From NCBI GenBank assembly GCA_910580225.1, contig CAJTXE010000005.1:19387-83386 (forward strand): a stretch of DNA of 64,000 nucleotides. Reading direction: 5' to 3'. Position numbers and translations under genes: made by a program. The notes beneath the pieces are model-generated. The model saw only the letters and a program-made list of their open reading frames with translations. It was not told the origin of the DNA and did not search any database. This document shows, piece by piece, positions 18,405 to 29,100 of the stretch (position 1 is its first letter; each line of letters opens with the position of its first letter). The DNA comes from an uncultured Acetatifactor sp. (GTDB lineage Bacteria > Bacillota > Clostridia > Lachnospirales > Lachnospiraceae).

Positions 18405-20398
18405 TTATTAATAAACTCGAAATGTGCGATTTCAGGCAATATATCGGATTACAGGAAGTTGAGTTCTCCACCGATTCTGAAAAGAATGTCACTGTCTTAA
18501 TAGGCGTGAATACTTCCGGAAAAACTACGATTATCAGGGCCTTTGAATGGTGTCTATACGGAAAAAACGGCTTTGAGGATACGGTTCTGCTTAATAGTGA
18601 AGTACGGGAAAATATGAAAGTGGAGGATGTTCAGGAAACATGGGTGGCTGTGACCTTTACTCATGATGAAAAAGTTTACACAATTAAAAGAAGTCAACGA
18701 TATATTTGCGTAGAAAGACATGTAGAAAACGGAAAAGTAGTGGTTGAACTTGGGAAAAAGCCACAGGAGGATATTATTCTTGAATATCTCCAAAAAGATG
18801 GACAGACAAAATCTAAAATAGACAAGTCAAATATTGAGGAATCGATGAATAGAGTACTGCCCAAGGATTTGTCTGATTATTTCTTTTTTGGTGGGGAGCG
18901 AATTTCCGGGATTGCCAATCGTACCGACTTATCGAAAGCAGTTAGAGGACTAATGCGGTTGGATGTATTGGAAAATGCATATACTCATTTGCGGACAGTT
19001 GTAAAAGAGTTTGAAGGAGATATTGACACTACCGGAGATGCAAATGCTCAAAAAGCAAAGGATAGTCTTGAAACTTATACGAAAAGAAAGACAGAACTTG
19101 AGGAAGAATTAAAAAACTATGAACAACAGGTTGCATATTGGCTTGAAGAAGAAAAGTCTTTTGATACTCAACTTGCGAAAAGTAACATAGAACAAGTGAA
19201 AGAATTGGCGGAGAGAAGAAGGAGAGCTCAAAGTGTTCTTGAGGGAGAAGTCAAAAAAATTGAGCGTATTAAGCGTGAAATGGTTAATCTTTTTAATAAT
19301 CGCACATTTGCGTATTTTGGTTTGCCCTCCATTAAGGCATCTTTGGAATTCTTAGAAAGGCAAAATAAGAAAGATGGTGGTGTGAAGGAAAGCATACCGG
19401 CAATGGAGCAAGATGCAATTGATTATTTGATTAAGCGAGGGACTTGTATCTGCGGTACTCCGTTGGAACCAAATACGATGCCTTTTATGAGAGTTATGGA
19501 GGAGAGACGAGTTTTGCCTCCTGAACATGTAGGTGATGCAGTAAGGCAGTATAAAAGTAAATCAGAAGGTTATTTAGCGGGGACGGAGAACTATAAAGAG
19601 AACATAGAACGTAAATTTATTGAATACCGTGAAACAAAACGTCAGATTGGACAGCTTCAAAATGAATTAGAAGCATTGTCGGAAAAGGTTATAGATGATA
19701 CAGAAGCACGGAGGATAGAAAATAATCGAAAAGACGCGCACATAAAATACGTAGAGGCGAAACAGGACTACGATACATGTAATCGGAAATTGGGTGAATG
19801 TCAATCCAATTTAGAGAATTGCCGGAAGGCAATTGAAAAATTTGCAAACAGCAGCAAAAGGAACCAGAGAACTGCCAGGTTAATCGCATATGCGCAACAT
19901 GTATACAAATGGCTTCTTGACACCTACAGAGATAAGGAAGAGGTTGTCCGCACTGAGCTGCAGAAGCGGGTAAACGATAATTTTTCAAAAATGTACCATG
20001 GAGAAAGGGCAATAGAGATTGATGATAAATACAGGGTCAGATATTCTGATATTACCACAGAGGAATCGGATGGATTAAAAGCAGTGAAGAGTTTTGCTTT
20101 TATTGCAAGTCTTGTTTCTATGGCAAAAGATAAAATATTGGATGAGGAGGATATGAAACTGGGGCAAGTTTACCCTGTAGTTATGGATGCGCCTTTTTCC
20201 AATGTGGACGAAATACATATAGATAATATTTGTAAGATTCTGCCAAGAACTGCAAATCAAGTGATTATGGCAGTAATGCAGAAAGATTGGGAATATGCAT
20301 CAAGCAATCTCCAGAGTTATGTAGGAAAAAGTTATAAAATCGAAAAAGACAGGGATGTTTTCGGAAAAGAAATTGATACTGCTACACACATTGTTTAA
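18401..20398 (+). CDS. DndD-like SMC/RecF-type ATPase
   Basis: A 665-residue ABC-type ATPase with split head domains. The N-terminus (MIINKLEMCDFRQYIGLQ) and Walker A VLIGVNTSGKTT (about residues 32-43) are DndD/RecF-like. A long coiled coil (about 205-290 and 370-480) is broken near 346-352 by a TCICG motif that may be the hinge or a zinc hook. Walker B is VVMDAPFSNVDE (about 591-602). DndD is the ATPase of the phosphorothioation complex, proposed to alter DNA structure during sulfur insertion. The gene overlaps the 49-aa gene by four bases and is followed by an unknown protein after 11 bases. Confidence 0.85.
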   Translation: MIINKLEMCDFRQYIGLQEVEFSTDSEKNVTVLIGVNTSGKTTIIRAFEWCLYGKNGFEDTVLLNSEVRENMKVEDVQETWVAVTFTHDEKVYTIKRSQRYICVERHVENGKVVVELGKKPQEDIILEYLQKDGQTKSKIDKSNIEESMNRVLPKDLSDYFFFGGERISGIANRTDLSKAVRGLMRLDVLENAYTHLRTVVKEFEGDIDTTGDANAQKAKDSLETYTKRKTELEEELKNYEQQVAYWLEEEKSFDTQLAKSNIEQVKELAERRRRAQSVLEGEVKKIERIKREMVNLFNNRTFAYFGLPSIKASLEFLERQNKKDGGVKESIPAMEQDAIDYLIKRGTCICGTPLEPNTMPFMRVMEERRVLPPEHVGDAVRQYKSKSEGYLAGTENYKENIERKFIEYRETKRQIGQLQNELEALSEKVIDDTEARRIENNRKDAHIKYVEAKQDYDTCNRKLGECQSNLENCRKAIEKFANSSKRNQRTARLIAYAQHVYKWLLDTYRDKEEVVRTELQKRVNDNFSKMYHGERAIEIDDKYRVRYSDITTEESDGLKAVKSFAFIASLVSMAKDKILDEEDMKLGQVYPVVMDAPFSNVDEIHIDNICKILPRTANQVIMAVMQKDWEYASSNLQSYVGKSYKIEKDRDVFGKEIDTATHIV

Positions 20399-20409
20399 GG
20401 GGGATGGCT

Positions 20410-20961
20410 ATGTTTGACAAGGATTTTAGGATAACCGGAAAACATGCAAATTATTGGAAAGATTTATGTGAATTGGCGGGAAATGTACCAGATAGGAAGC
20501 TGCACGATAACTTTAAGATATTTAATGCTTATATCGATGCATACATAGTTTGTCCGCTGATTGGGTATCAGTACAACAGAAAAGGGGTAATTGATAATTC
20601 TATTATAAATGATGCGGGTATGCTTGCAGAGGTAATTGGTAAGAGAAGGCAAGAATTAAAGTATGTATATCAAATTATAATGATGTTGGATGTGGATTCC
20701 GAGCCGGATGAGGATAAGCGGCTGTATAGGGCGTTTAAATTTGCGGAAGAAACACCAGAAGATAAAGTGCTGATAGAAGAAAACATGAAAATATTCAATT
20801 CCTACTTTCTTGGAGGTTTGGAAATTCTGCATGAGGAGTTTGTGGAACGATGTCATGATGCGGATGACTATTTAAAGCAGATTTATGCCTATGTCAAAAG
20901 ATTTTACGATGAACAAAATGGTGATGCTATAAGAGAAGGGATAAACAGGTACTTGGACTAA
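20410..20961 (+). CDS. Unknown 183-aa protein of the modification module
   Basis: I do not recognise this family. The 183 residues are soluble and mainly helical, with no signal peptide, membrane segment or metal motif. Notable segments are FRITGKHANYWKDLCEL near the start and YIVCPLIGYQYNRKG in the first third. Two ATGs are possible (20404 and 20410); only the second is at a normal distance from AAGGGGG, so I use it. Its position right after the DndD-like gene is where dndE sits in classical operons, but at 183 residues and with no RHH-like DndE features it is not an evident DndE. Confidence 0.7.
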   Translation: MFDKDFRITGKHANYWKDLCELAGNVPDRKLHDNFKIFNAYIDAYIVCPLIGYQYNRKGVIDNSIINDAGMLAEVIGKRRQELKYVYQIIMMLDVDSEPDEDKRLYRAFKFAEETPEDKVLIEENMKIFNSYFLGGLEILHEEFVERCHDADDYLKQIYAYVKRFYDEQNGDAIREGINRYLD

Positions 20962-20973
20962 GGAGTAGGAAAT

Positions 20974-21939
20974 TTGTTTGGACAAGCTATAGCCGAGTTG
21001 ATTGACGAATTGAATAATGATTTTTCTGTCCGGCATGTTTCTGCATTTTTGGAAGAAGTTGGTTTAGTTGCAAAGAATAGAAGATGTACAGTAATATCCT
21101 TTGAAAAATATGTTTTTTTGCAAGGGGATTCCGATGAAGTATACAATGCAAAAGAGCGTAAGTTTATTGAGAACGTGGGAAATATCTTTGTATATTCAGA
21201 CTTCTATATGAAAACAAAAAGAGGGGATATGCCATGCCGGTTTGTGTCTGTAGATTTGTCCCAGTACACGGATGGTATTTACGCTGCGGTATTCTTTATG
21301 AAAATAGTGATTAAAGCAACAGGCGGCTTTACTGCCTTTGTGATAAAACTGAGTGATGGTGTGCATCTCGGGGTAAGACTGTTTGATAATAAAGAGGAAT
21401 GGAAGAACTGCGCTTTGTCAGAGCCTGATAAACTGCCAGATATTTTAGATGAACTGATGTGGGGAAGTGAAAGCGAAAATTTTTTAAAATATTACAATAC
21501 ATTTGCAGAGGCTGTAAAGCCAGTGGCAAGATATATGGATTATGATGAAATGATACTCAAGAAACGTGGTGTACAACTCGGCTACATAGATTCCTTGTTT
21601 GAAATAGAACACAAATATAGGCAAAGTGTGCAAACAGAGCTTTTAAGATATATGGATTTTTTCCAGGATAAGATGGAAATTGATTTTGCATCCATTTTAG
21701 AGGAAGTAATACACGAACTAAAAGACATCAGCTCTTCCAAGGTAAATACAATTGAAATGTTATTTGAAGCTGATGAATTAGAGAGAGTAACGGCTGAAGC
21801 GGAGGAAAACAGAAATAAGGAATTAGAAAGCTTACAGGAAGGCATAAATCCAGAGAATGATTATGGTTTAATAAAAGAAATGAAGGATAATCCTGAAGAG
21901 CTGATTAAAAGATTGAAGAGTATTAGGGGACTGATATAG
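20974..21939 (+). CDS. Unknown 321-aa protein with conserved C-terminal tail
   Basis: Not recognised. A 321-residue soluble protein starting at a TTG, supported by AAGGAG eight bases upstream and by the 12-base gap from the previous gene. It has a mixed alpha/beta first half with KATGGFTAFVIKLSDGVHLGVRLF and a helical second half. The last 26 residues (DYGLIKEMKDNPEELIKRLK, then six more) align with the end of the next gene's product: D-Y-G, N-P, L-I and L-K are kept and charged positions match. This suggests a shared docking tail. Possible roles are an adaptor between the modification ATPases and the restriction trio, or a regulator. Confidence 0.7.
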   Translation: MFGQAIAELIDELNNDFSVRHVSAFLEEVGLVAKNRRCTVISFEKYVFLQGDSDEVYNAKERKFIENVGNIFVYSDFYMKTKRGDMPCRFVSVDLSQYTDGIYAAVFFMKIVIKATGGFTAFVIKLSDGVHLGVRLFDNKEEWKNCALSEPDKLPDILDELMWGSESENFLKYYNTFAEAVKPVARYMDYDEMILKKRGVQLGYIDSLFEIEHKYRQSVQTELLRYMDFFQDKMEIDFASILEEVIHELKDISSSKVNTIEMLFEADELERVTAEAEENRNKELESLQEGINPENDYGLIKEMKDNPEELIKRLKSIRGLI

Positions 21940-21947
21940 GAGGGGAT

Positions 21948-22820
21948 ATGAAGTATTATGACTTAAACGACGGCGAATATAAGAAAGGAAGACTTACGGA
22001 AGACCAGATGTGGGAAGCATTTAGGTGGCTGTTTTCGGAAAAGTCTCTCAATGATTCCAGTTATAAATTTATCTTTTTAAAATCCATAATTGACTGCATG
22101 GAAATGAAAGAACCAAATGGGAGAATTTCATTTGACATTTTGTTTGATAGATTTACCAGTATCTCATGGAGCCTTATTTTGAAATATAAAATCAATCAAA
22201 AAGTCAAAGCAAGAGGGAAGAAGGCTTCGCTTTTAGAACAGGATTTACTAAATTTTTTTGAATCCGGTGGTTATGAAAAATATGTAGATGTATCAGAAAT
22301 CAGTGTAAAAGACTGGAAAAAACTTGTCAAAAAGATAAAACAAGACTGTAAACGGTATGTTGTTGGGGCCTTATATGGGGATATGAAAGAATTGCTCTAT
22401 TCTTTTTCAAGAAAAGAAGAATGGATTGAATTGAATCAGCAGATGGAATTTTTTGTAGAAAAACATAAGGAATTGATAGAGAGTTTAAACTATTACAAAT
22501 GGGCAATCTTCTATCAAAAAGTAAACGCAGAGGCGACTGCCAAGAACTGTATCGACTTACTTGCTCCAGGATTCGAGAAAAGGAAGAGTGAATCCATCTA
22601 CAGAACAATCCTTGCATATGAATTTGAGCGGGAAGTTCCGGAAACCATGAATTCTATTGAATTATTACTTTGCGCAGAAGATACACCAGAGGATATCGGT
22701 GTATCAAAAGATAACCTTGAAGAAGAGCTGTTTCAGGATTATGGCAGCATGAGGGATTACTTGTCCAATCCGATTGTGTTGATTGAAAAGCTGAAAAGAC
22801 AAAAAGGTATCAAAGTTTAG
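21948..22820 (+). CDS. Unknown 290-aa protein with the same C-terminal tail
   Basis: Not firmly recognised. The 290 residues are soluble and helical. The start, with MWEAFRWLFSEKSLNDSSYK and FIFLKSIIDC, has the flavour of N-terminal domains found on some HNH-endonuclease proteins, but no HNH motif follows. The end (DYGSMRDYLSNPIVLIEKLK and the last seven residues) matches the tail of the preceding protein. AGGAGGGG precedes the ATG and only eight bases separate the two genes. It is the last gene before DptF, so it could connect modification and restriction. Confidence 0.68.
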   Translation: MKYYDLNDGEYKKGRLTEDQMWEAFRWLFSEKSLNDSSYKFIFLKSIIDCMEMKEPNGRISFDILFDRFTSISWSLILKYKINQKVKARGKKASLLEQDLLNFFESGGYEKYVDVSEISVKDWKKLVKKIKQDCKRYVVGALYGDMKELLYSFSRKEEWIELNQQMEFFVEKHKELIESLNYYKWAIFYQKVNAEATAKNCIDLLAPGFEKRKSESIYRTILAYEFEREVPETMNSIELLLCAEDTPEDIGVSKDNLEEELFQDYGSMRDYLSNPIVLIEKLKRQKGIKV

Positions 22821-22876
22821 CGGTACTGGTTAGTGCTTGATGAGCAAAAAAGATACAGATGTAAAGGAGAACAAAA

Positions 22877-24655
22877 GTGTGTAGGTTTGTTGAAGTTTTG
22901 GAAAAAATAAAAAGTTCATCAGTTGAATCTGTAGCAAACAAAGAATTTTCTGATTTTAATAAGTATATGCATATTCCGACAGAAATGGACAATGAGTTGG
23001 AGGCGGCTGTCAGAAGAGCTGCCGAATATCCGAAAGCATTGATATTGGTCTGCGGAAATTCTGGAGACGGGAAGTCTCATTTGATTGGAAAGATGATTGC
23101 AGATGGGATAATCAAAGAAACAGAATTTGATGTATATATTGACGCAACTTCCAGTGACCGAAAAGGTTTATTTGCCAATGACAAGCTGAAAGAGAAGCTG
23201 GTTCCGTTTCAGGATGATTTTATTGACAATGGAGAGTCATATCGTCTTATTGTTGCAATTAACTTAGGGGTTTTGAATGATTTCTTAAAAAAGAGCGAGG
23301 GCAAATATCAGATTTTTGTTGCATATATAGAAAATAATAGATTATTTGATAATCTTCCTACATGGAAAGAAATAGAGATGGAAAAGAACAGGCAGAAGAA
23401 GCAAGAAGGAAATTTCTTGATTTCACATGTTGATTTTACAGATTATCATAGATATTCATTGTCTTCTGTTGGAGTGGGGACAGAATTCATCAATGAATTA
23501 CTGTTAAAGATAATCGGAAAAACAGAGGATAATAAAATCTATAAGAACTTTGTACATATCTGTAATAATTGTGATACCAAAACAAACTGTCCTGTCTATC
23601 ATAATTATCTGTACTTATCCGATTATGCCGCTGTCAAAGATTATGTGATATCCGTACTTGTGAAAGCAATAATAAAAAACGGGCTGATACCATCTGTGCG
23701 TGAAATAAACGACTTCTTTTATGAGTGTATTGTAGGGAATTCCTTTGAGAAATGTCAAAACAATGGAAAACCTATAGAAAGATTAAATCACTTTATACAT
23801 AATAATCTTTTTTGGAATTTGTTTGAAAATCCAACAGGGTTATTAAAATATGTAGCTTTAGAAGATATCTTGAATTCAACGCATCAAATAATTGATGAAA
23901 AGCTTATCCGACTGAATTTGACGCCATCATTTGATACATGGCTGTCCCAAATTGCAGCAGAGGAAGAGGGAATATTTTCACAGATTGAGTCAGATATCAG
24001 ATACTGTAGCAGTAAACAGGCAAAGAAATATAACGCAGTGCTAGAAGAGATAAAAAGTGATATTTTTAAATTGTACCTGAGATTTTCTGCCGTGAGGGAA
24101 GACAGGAAAGAGGACGATTACAGGAATTTTATAAAATATCTATATTACTACAATACAGGTAATTTGGATGAGTGTGAAAATATCTATGATTTGGCTGTAA
24201 AGTGTTTTTATAGATGGAATGGGAGACTTATAAACAGTGAGGCGGAAGAGATAGACAATGCCGTAATAATATCAAGCAGCAGTGAGAAATATTGCCTATA
24301 TAAAGTAGTAGAACTCGAATTTGTGCCAGAAAATGAAATGGTTTCTGTAGACAGCGGACAGGCATATTGGAAATTTTCTAACAGTGTCAAATTATGCTTT
24401 AAGGTGCAGAGAAGCGAAGAAATCTTTGCAATTGATATTGATTATGATTTATATTCCTTTATGCTGAAAGTAGACCGAGGATATCAGCCAACCAGTTCCG
24501 ACAGGAGAGCGAGGGTGAAATTTGATTCTTTTGTAAGAAGTATAGCATCAATGGCGGAGGGTGAAATCCATATTTTTTCTTATTTGGATGGCGGCCATCG
24601 ATATAGGATAAAAAAGAATTTTATGGGTAAGTATACTTTTGAAGAGGAACGATAA
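22877..24655 (+). CDS. dptF: DNA phosphorothioation-dependent restriction protein DptF (DndF)
   Basis: A 592-residue P-loop protein. Walker A is LVCGNSGDGKSHLIGKM (about residues 55-71). The acidic segment LIVAINLGVLNDFLKK follows. A cysteine cluster CNNCDTKTNCPVYH (about 230-243) could bind metal. Identification rests on size, the P-loop type and the DptF-DptG-DptH order seen in Salmonella and E. coli B7A, where the trio attacks DNA lacking phosphorothioate. The start is a GTG with AAAGGAG seven bases upstream. A 56-base gap separates it from the previous gene, the widest in the block, so an internal promoter is possible. Confidence 0.78.
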   Translation: MCRFVEVLEKIKSSSVESVANKEFSDFNKYMHIPTEMDNELEAAVRRAAEYPKALILVCGNSGDGKSHLIGKMIADGIIKETEFDVYIDATSSDRKGLFANDKLKEKLVPFQDDFIDNGESYRLIVAINLGVLNDFLKKSEGKYQIFVAYIENNRLFDNLPTWKEIEMEKNRQKKQEGNFLISHVDFTDYHRYSLSSVGVGTEFINELLLKIIGKTEDNKIYKNFVHICNNCDTKTNCPVYHNYLYLSDYAAVKDYVISVLVKAIIKNGLIPSVREINDFFYECIVGNSFEKCQNNGKPIERLNHFIHNNLFWNLFENPTGLLKYVALEDILNSTHQIIDEKLIRLNLTPSFDTWLSQIAAEEEGIFSQIESDIRYCSSKQAKKYNAVLEEIKSDIFKLYLRFSAVREDRKEDDYRNFIKYLYYYNTGNLDECENIYDLAVKCFYRWNGRLINSEAEEIDNAVIISSSSEKYCLYKVVELEFVPENEMVSVDSGQAYWKFSNSVKLCFKVQRSEEIFAIDIDYDLYSFMLKVDRGYQPTSSDRRARVKFDSFVRSIASMAEGEIHIFSYLDGGHRYRIKKNFMGKYTFEEER

Positions 24656-24656
24656 T

Positions 24657-26123
24657 ATGAGAGATTTTATTTTTGATAAGGATATATTTAAGGAAAAGTT
24701 TCTACAGGGAAAGGAATTAAGAAATCGGGCAAAGAGTACGGCAAAAAATTGCGACAGTGTGTGCCCGGTGGGAAGTGATACTTCTACTCAATATAGCAAA
24801 ATAACCGAAGTAGATATTTTGACTGATTTATTGCATAGTTTGCAAAAGGAGCGCATAAATACTAAGAAGCTGTCAGACATAAATGATAAATTGATGAGCG
24901 AAATTGAGATGCAGGTAAAGATTGATGACAGACTGAAACCTGTTTTTCGCAGTATAATGGAAGATTTATATCTGGGTGATGTTAAGGATTCTGAGCTGTC
25001 AACTTTATCATTATTGAGATATCGTAATGGAACCCAGGCAGATATAGGTAAATTTCTATATGATGTCTTATTAAATGACGAAACCAGGGTGAAATTGAAG
25101 AAAAAGTTAAATGAAGCAGAAAACCCGTTGGACGATATTGTAAACAGGGCATATTCCGAGCTGAATGTATTACAAAAAGAGGAGGATGGACAGGTATACA
25201 CGAGAATTCTTGAACAAGAGCTAAAAGGGATGTTTGAGATATTGAACAGAGATATACAAGCTACGTTAAATGTTCACGAGGGATTTGCAGAAGAGCTTAC
25301 ATTCCTGATATCTTACTATTCATTTATTTATTTGACCCAGATTGCGCTTCGATTGGAGAGGGATTTATACCATAAGGAAAGCGATGAGAGTATGTATTTA
25401 TTGTTCAAGATGGGTAAGGAATCGGTATCAGATGATAGAGAATGTATTGCCCTGGGATGGAGAAGGCTTGAAAAGAAAACGAAGAAAATATTTTCGCATT
25501 TGATTCTGCTGAATATGTTGAATGAACACGATAATACAAGTCCCTTTTTTACGTATTCGGATTTATATGAATTATATGAAGATAATCGGGATTTAAGAGC
25601 CGAAATGGAAGCGGCCGTAGAGTTTTTGATTGATGAATACACGGTAAAACATACATATAGTGCCAGAAATGGGGGAACAATTAAGTTTGCAGAGCTAACA
25701 AGAGAATTTGGAAATGCGGGTACAATTGATTATTATATGGCAAAGATACAATTTTTGTTTGATTGTATAGAATATCAGTTACAAGGGATTTCTACAAGGG
25801 AAACTGTCAGGAGAAATGTTTGGTGTAATTATGAACGGTTATTGAAGATGAGATTTGTGAAATCTTGGGGAAATCAGGGAAAAATGATTATGATTTCCAA
25901 TAATGACTTGCTCTTGATGATTCGGATATGTCAGAGGTCATCTGAGAATATGATTCCAAATCTGGGAATACAAATAAATGACCTGTTTAAGGAATTTGAA
26001 ATGAGAGGCTTATATTTTGACGGACAGTCCAAGCAGTATATTATAAAACATTTGCATGAAATTAACTTGATTGACAGCAAAAGCGATAGCGAGGAGGCGC
26101 AGTATGTCAAACAAATCCAATAA
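24657..26123 (+). CDS. dptG: DNA phosphorothioation-dependent restriction protein DptG (DndG)
   Basis: A 488-residue, largely helical soluble protein without an obvious enzymatic motif, as expected for DptG. It is identified mainly by position between the DptF P-loop protein and the very large DptH, and by length. The ATG at 24657 comes one base after the dptF stop; an earlier in-frame TTG lies inside dptF and is less likely. The gene overlaps dptH by 20 bases. In characterised systems DptG works in complex with DptF and DptH and is needed for restriction; its own biochemical activity is not clear. Confidence 0.72.
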   Translation: MRDFIFDKDIFKEKFLQGKELRNRAKSTAKNCDSVCPVGSDTSTQYSKITEVDILTDLLHSLQKERINTKKLSDINDKLMSEIEMQVKIDDRLKPVFRSIMEDLYLGDVKDSELSTLSLLRYRNGTQADIGKFLYDVLLNDETRVKLKKKLNEAENPLDDIVNRAYSELNVLQKEEDGQVYTRILEQELKGMFEILNRDIQATLNVHEGFAEELTFLISYYSFIYLTQIALRLERDLYHKESDESMYLLFKMGKESVSDDRECIALGWRRLEKKTKKIFSHLILLNMLNEHDNTSPFFTYSDLYELYEDNRDLRAEMEAAVEFLIDEYTVKHTYSARNGGTIKFAELTREFGNAGTIDYYMAKIQFLFDCIEYQLQGISTRETVRRNVWCNYERLLKMRFVKSWGNQGKMIMISNNDLLLMIRICQRSSENMIPNLGIQINDLFKEFEMRGLYFDGQSKQYIIKHLHEINLIDSKSDSEEAQYVKQIQ

Positions 26124-29100
26124 TAGGAATATCCTTTATCTTTATGACTATATTATCAGAGCCATGGTGTTTTTCTTTTCGGATAAGAATAACATAGTGA
26201 CAAGCCGCTATGTGCTTTATTTCGACAGTGAAAATAATATTAGGCAGTTCGAAAAGCGATTATTAGAAATATTATCGGATGCGGATGCTATAGATGATTT
26301 GAGGAAAAGTTCGGGGATTCAAGGATTATCTGTTGAACTTCTCCCGGAATATGAGATAAATAATGATGATGGAAAGCTTGAATACGCCGCTACACAGGTT
26401 AGGTTTACCGAGGGGAAATATAGCAAGACCATTGTATATATTCCCGATTATGATAGAAATGGGGGCTTGTTAGGGGATGCTTTCAAAAATAATATTAGAA
26501 ATAAATTTGTAGACGAAAAAGAAGATAAAGTTTTGTTTTATTTATCCGTAAAGAATATTGCCAGTGTAAATAAAACTACTGAAAATTTTCAAAAACCAGG
26601 ATTGCCTCTATGTATTGCTAAAGTATATGAGGATTTAGAAGATAGAATATCGAATGTGGACGGAGAGAATGAGAAAAAAACATTAAAATTTTCTTTGGAT
26701 AAAATAATGCAAAATAAACCGGAAACCGATAACTCTCTCATTGAATTTGCTTCAATTATGAGAATCCTGGAGAATAAATTGTTGGAGAATGAAGACTTTC
26801 ATGATTTGCACTTATTTTCCATGAGTATGACAGATTTGGGTAAAAATGATGGAAAGCTGTCAGATAATTATAAACTTCTTCGGGATATCAATATAGCAAT
26901 TGAAGACCAGGAGGTAGAAAGCTGTCTTTCGGCATATGATGAAAGCTTGGCATTAGAGATTAAAAGATTATATGAAAAGCATGCAGAGGAATGGGACAAG
27001 CATATTTCCTATGAAGAAATTGAAAAGCGAAAAAAATCTGGTCAAAAGAAATTTAAGATTGAAGGGGTCACTGTAAAGGATGCTGATGGTACGGAACTTT
27101 CTACGGAATACTATTCGAAGTTGGATGATAGTGCAATTTTGTTTTATACAGGGAGTTATGATAAAGAGAAAAAATTTTTGATTGAAATAAGGTGTACGCA
27201 ACGTGCTGCAGTTGACTCTGAAAAGACAAATTTCGATGAGATAGAGACGAATTCAAGAGGTACGTTAATCAAGGTATGTATAAATAAGCCAACAAATTTT
27301 TATCATGGTACAATATCTATTGTTGGGGGAAGGGAGAAAAAGAAATACAGTCTGGATGTAATTGTTATGGATACAGACTGTAAGTTTATGCCGGAAACAT
27401 TTGTGGGGATAAAAAAGAAAAAGGATGGCTTAACGTTTCTCTTCGAAGTGGTTGATTATGCTTTGATATTTGGAGAAGAAGGGGCAGATGCAGAACTTGA
27501 AATCGATTGTACAGATGTCTCCAAGATTCCCTATCGGATTAATTCCTCAAATAATACGACAGTTAAATTCAGACAATCTGCAGCGGATGAAATTATTGAA
27601 GAGTGTAATTTGGCTTTTTTAGTAGATGATGAATTTCAGTTAAATTCAAAGATTAGATTTGAGAGGCAAAAGTTAAGGATATTAAAGATTTATGAACTAT
27701 TCAATAAGTGCAGTATAGAGAAGAATACGTATTCCATACGTGAAGATGTCATTACAAACATATATCAGAAGAGTGATAAATTTAAAATAGACGAATTTAC
27801 CGTTGCAGGAAGTTCATATAGGACAGAGCAATTATTTCATATTGAGCGGGAATTTGTGGAAAATAAGATAAGGTATGCAAGGGCGAACCGTTTATCGGAT
27901 GTGAGCGAATTACCCTGTAATGTCCCTGCGGAAATAACTGCGGCCTATGATGCAATATGCGGATACTTTTCGTCTCGAAGCACTTGTGTATCTTTATGTC
28001 CTTATGACGATGAATTGAAAAAACTTTATCATGACTATATTGCCGAGATTATGAAGTATATTGGAAAAGGGTCAAAGGACTTTAAACATAGCGATACGCT
28101 TCGGGAAGAGATTCATAATATCCTTTATCTGGGAACGGTAATTGATACAGACGGATTCATATGGCTTACTCCTTTGTGTCCGCTTAGCGTGGCCTACCAG
28201 ATGGAAATGAATGAAAGGGAAGAACAGATTATCAGATTTGATGAGGAGCTTTATTCAAGTTTAGGATATGGCTCACTTTTGCCTTTTATTTTGAATGCAG
28301 ATGGAAAAATTTATCAGACGATAAAAGGAAATTATCCCATTCAATGGGCCTGCTATTATGACGCAAAACAGGCAATAAAAGGTGATAAAAAGACATATTA
28401 TGATAAGATAAAAGACTATTATACCAAGTTTTCTTATTTATTTCAGAATATTCCTAACAATACCTTTATACTGAATATAGTTGGAATATATCATACACAG
28501 GAAATAATAGATGCTCTTATTGAGCTTTATAGAAAAAATAGTGATTTCAGAAAACTAAGGTTGGAGTTAAACTACTATTATCAAGGCCTTGGAAGAAATG
28601 AATTGGATGAAATGACAAAGCCTGATTATATGAGAAGACGCGCTGAAAACGGTTTTGGAAAAAAGGATGCGGGTTTAGTCGATGGTTTCTGTGATTGGTA
28701 TACAGAAAATCTACAGTATTTTGCAAACAAGGATGAAGGAAAATTCGGCTATTCCCATATTACGTTTTGTGCTATGCAAGCAGATTTCCAGTCAAATAAG
28801 ACAAATGCAATATCAAGGTCAAAGTCCGGAATCATGCTTGGCGGACTTGTATCGGATATTCCGTCCAGTTTAGACAGAGAAAGCGGATTTTATAAGTACG
28901 GATTTGGGGCGCAGTATATTGATGAAGCTTTGGATGATTCTATGTTATGCGAATTGGTAACTGCTTATAATGAGTTGGCAAATTGCGATATGGGCAGTCC
29001 GATTATTCGCGATTATAGTATCGCGTTGGCAGTTCAAAATACCAAATCTCCAAAGTTAAAAGCAATTTATGATGCTTCTAATTGGGTGGTTTTTGTAGAG

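Noticed and set aside
20410..20961. 183-aa protein as DndE
   Set aside because: Right position but too long and without the ribbon-helix-helix-like DndE start; left as unknown.
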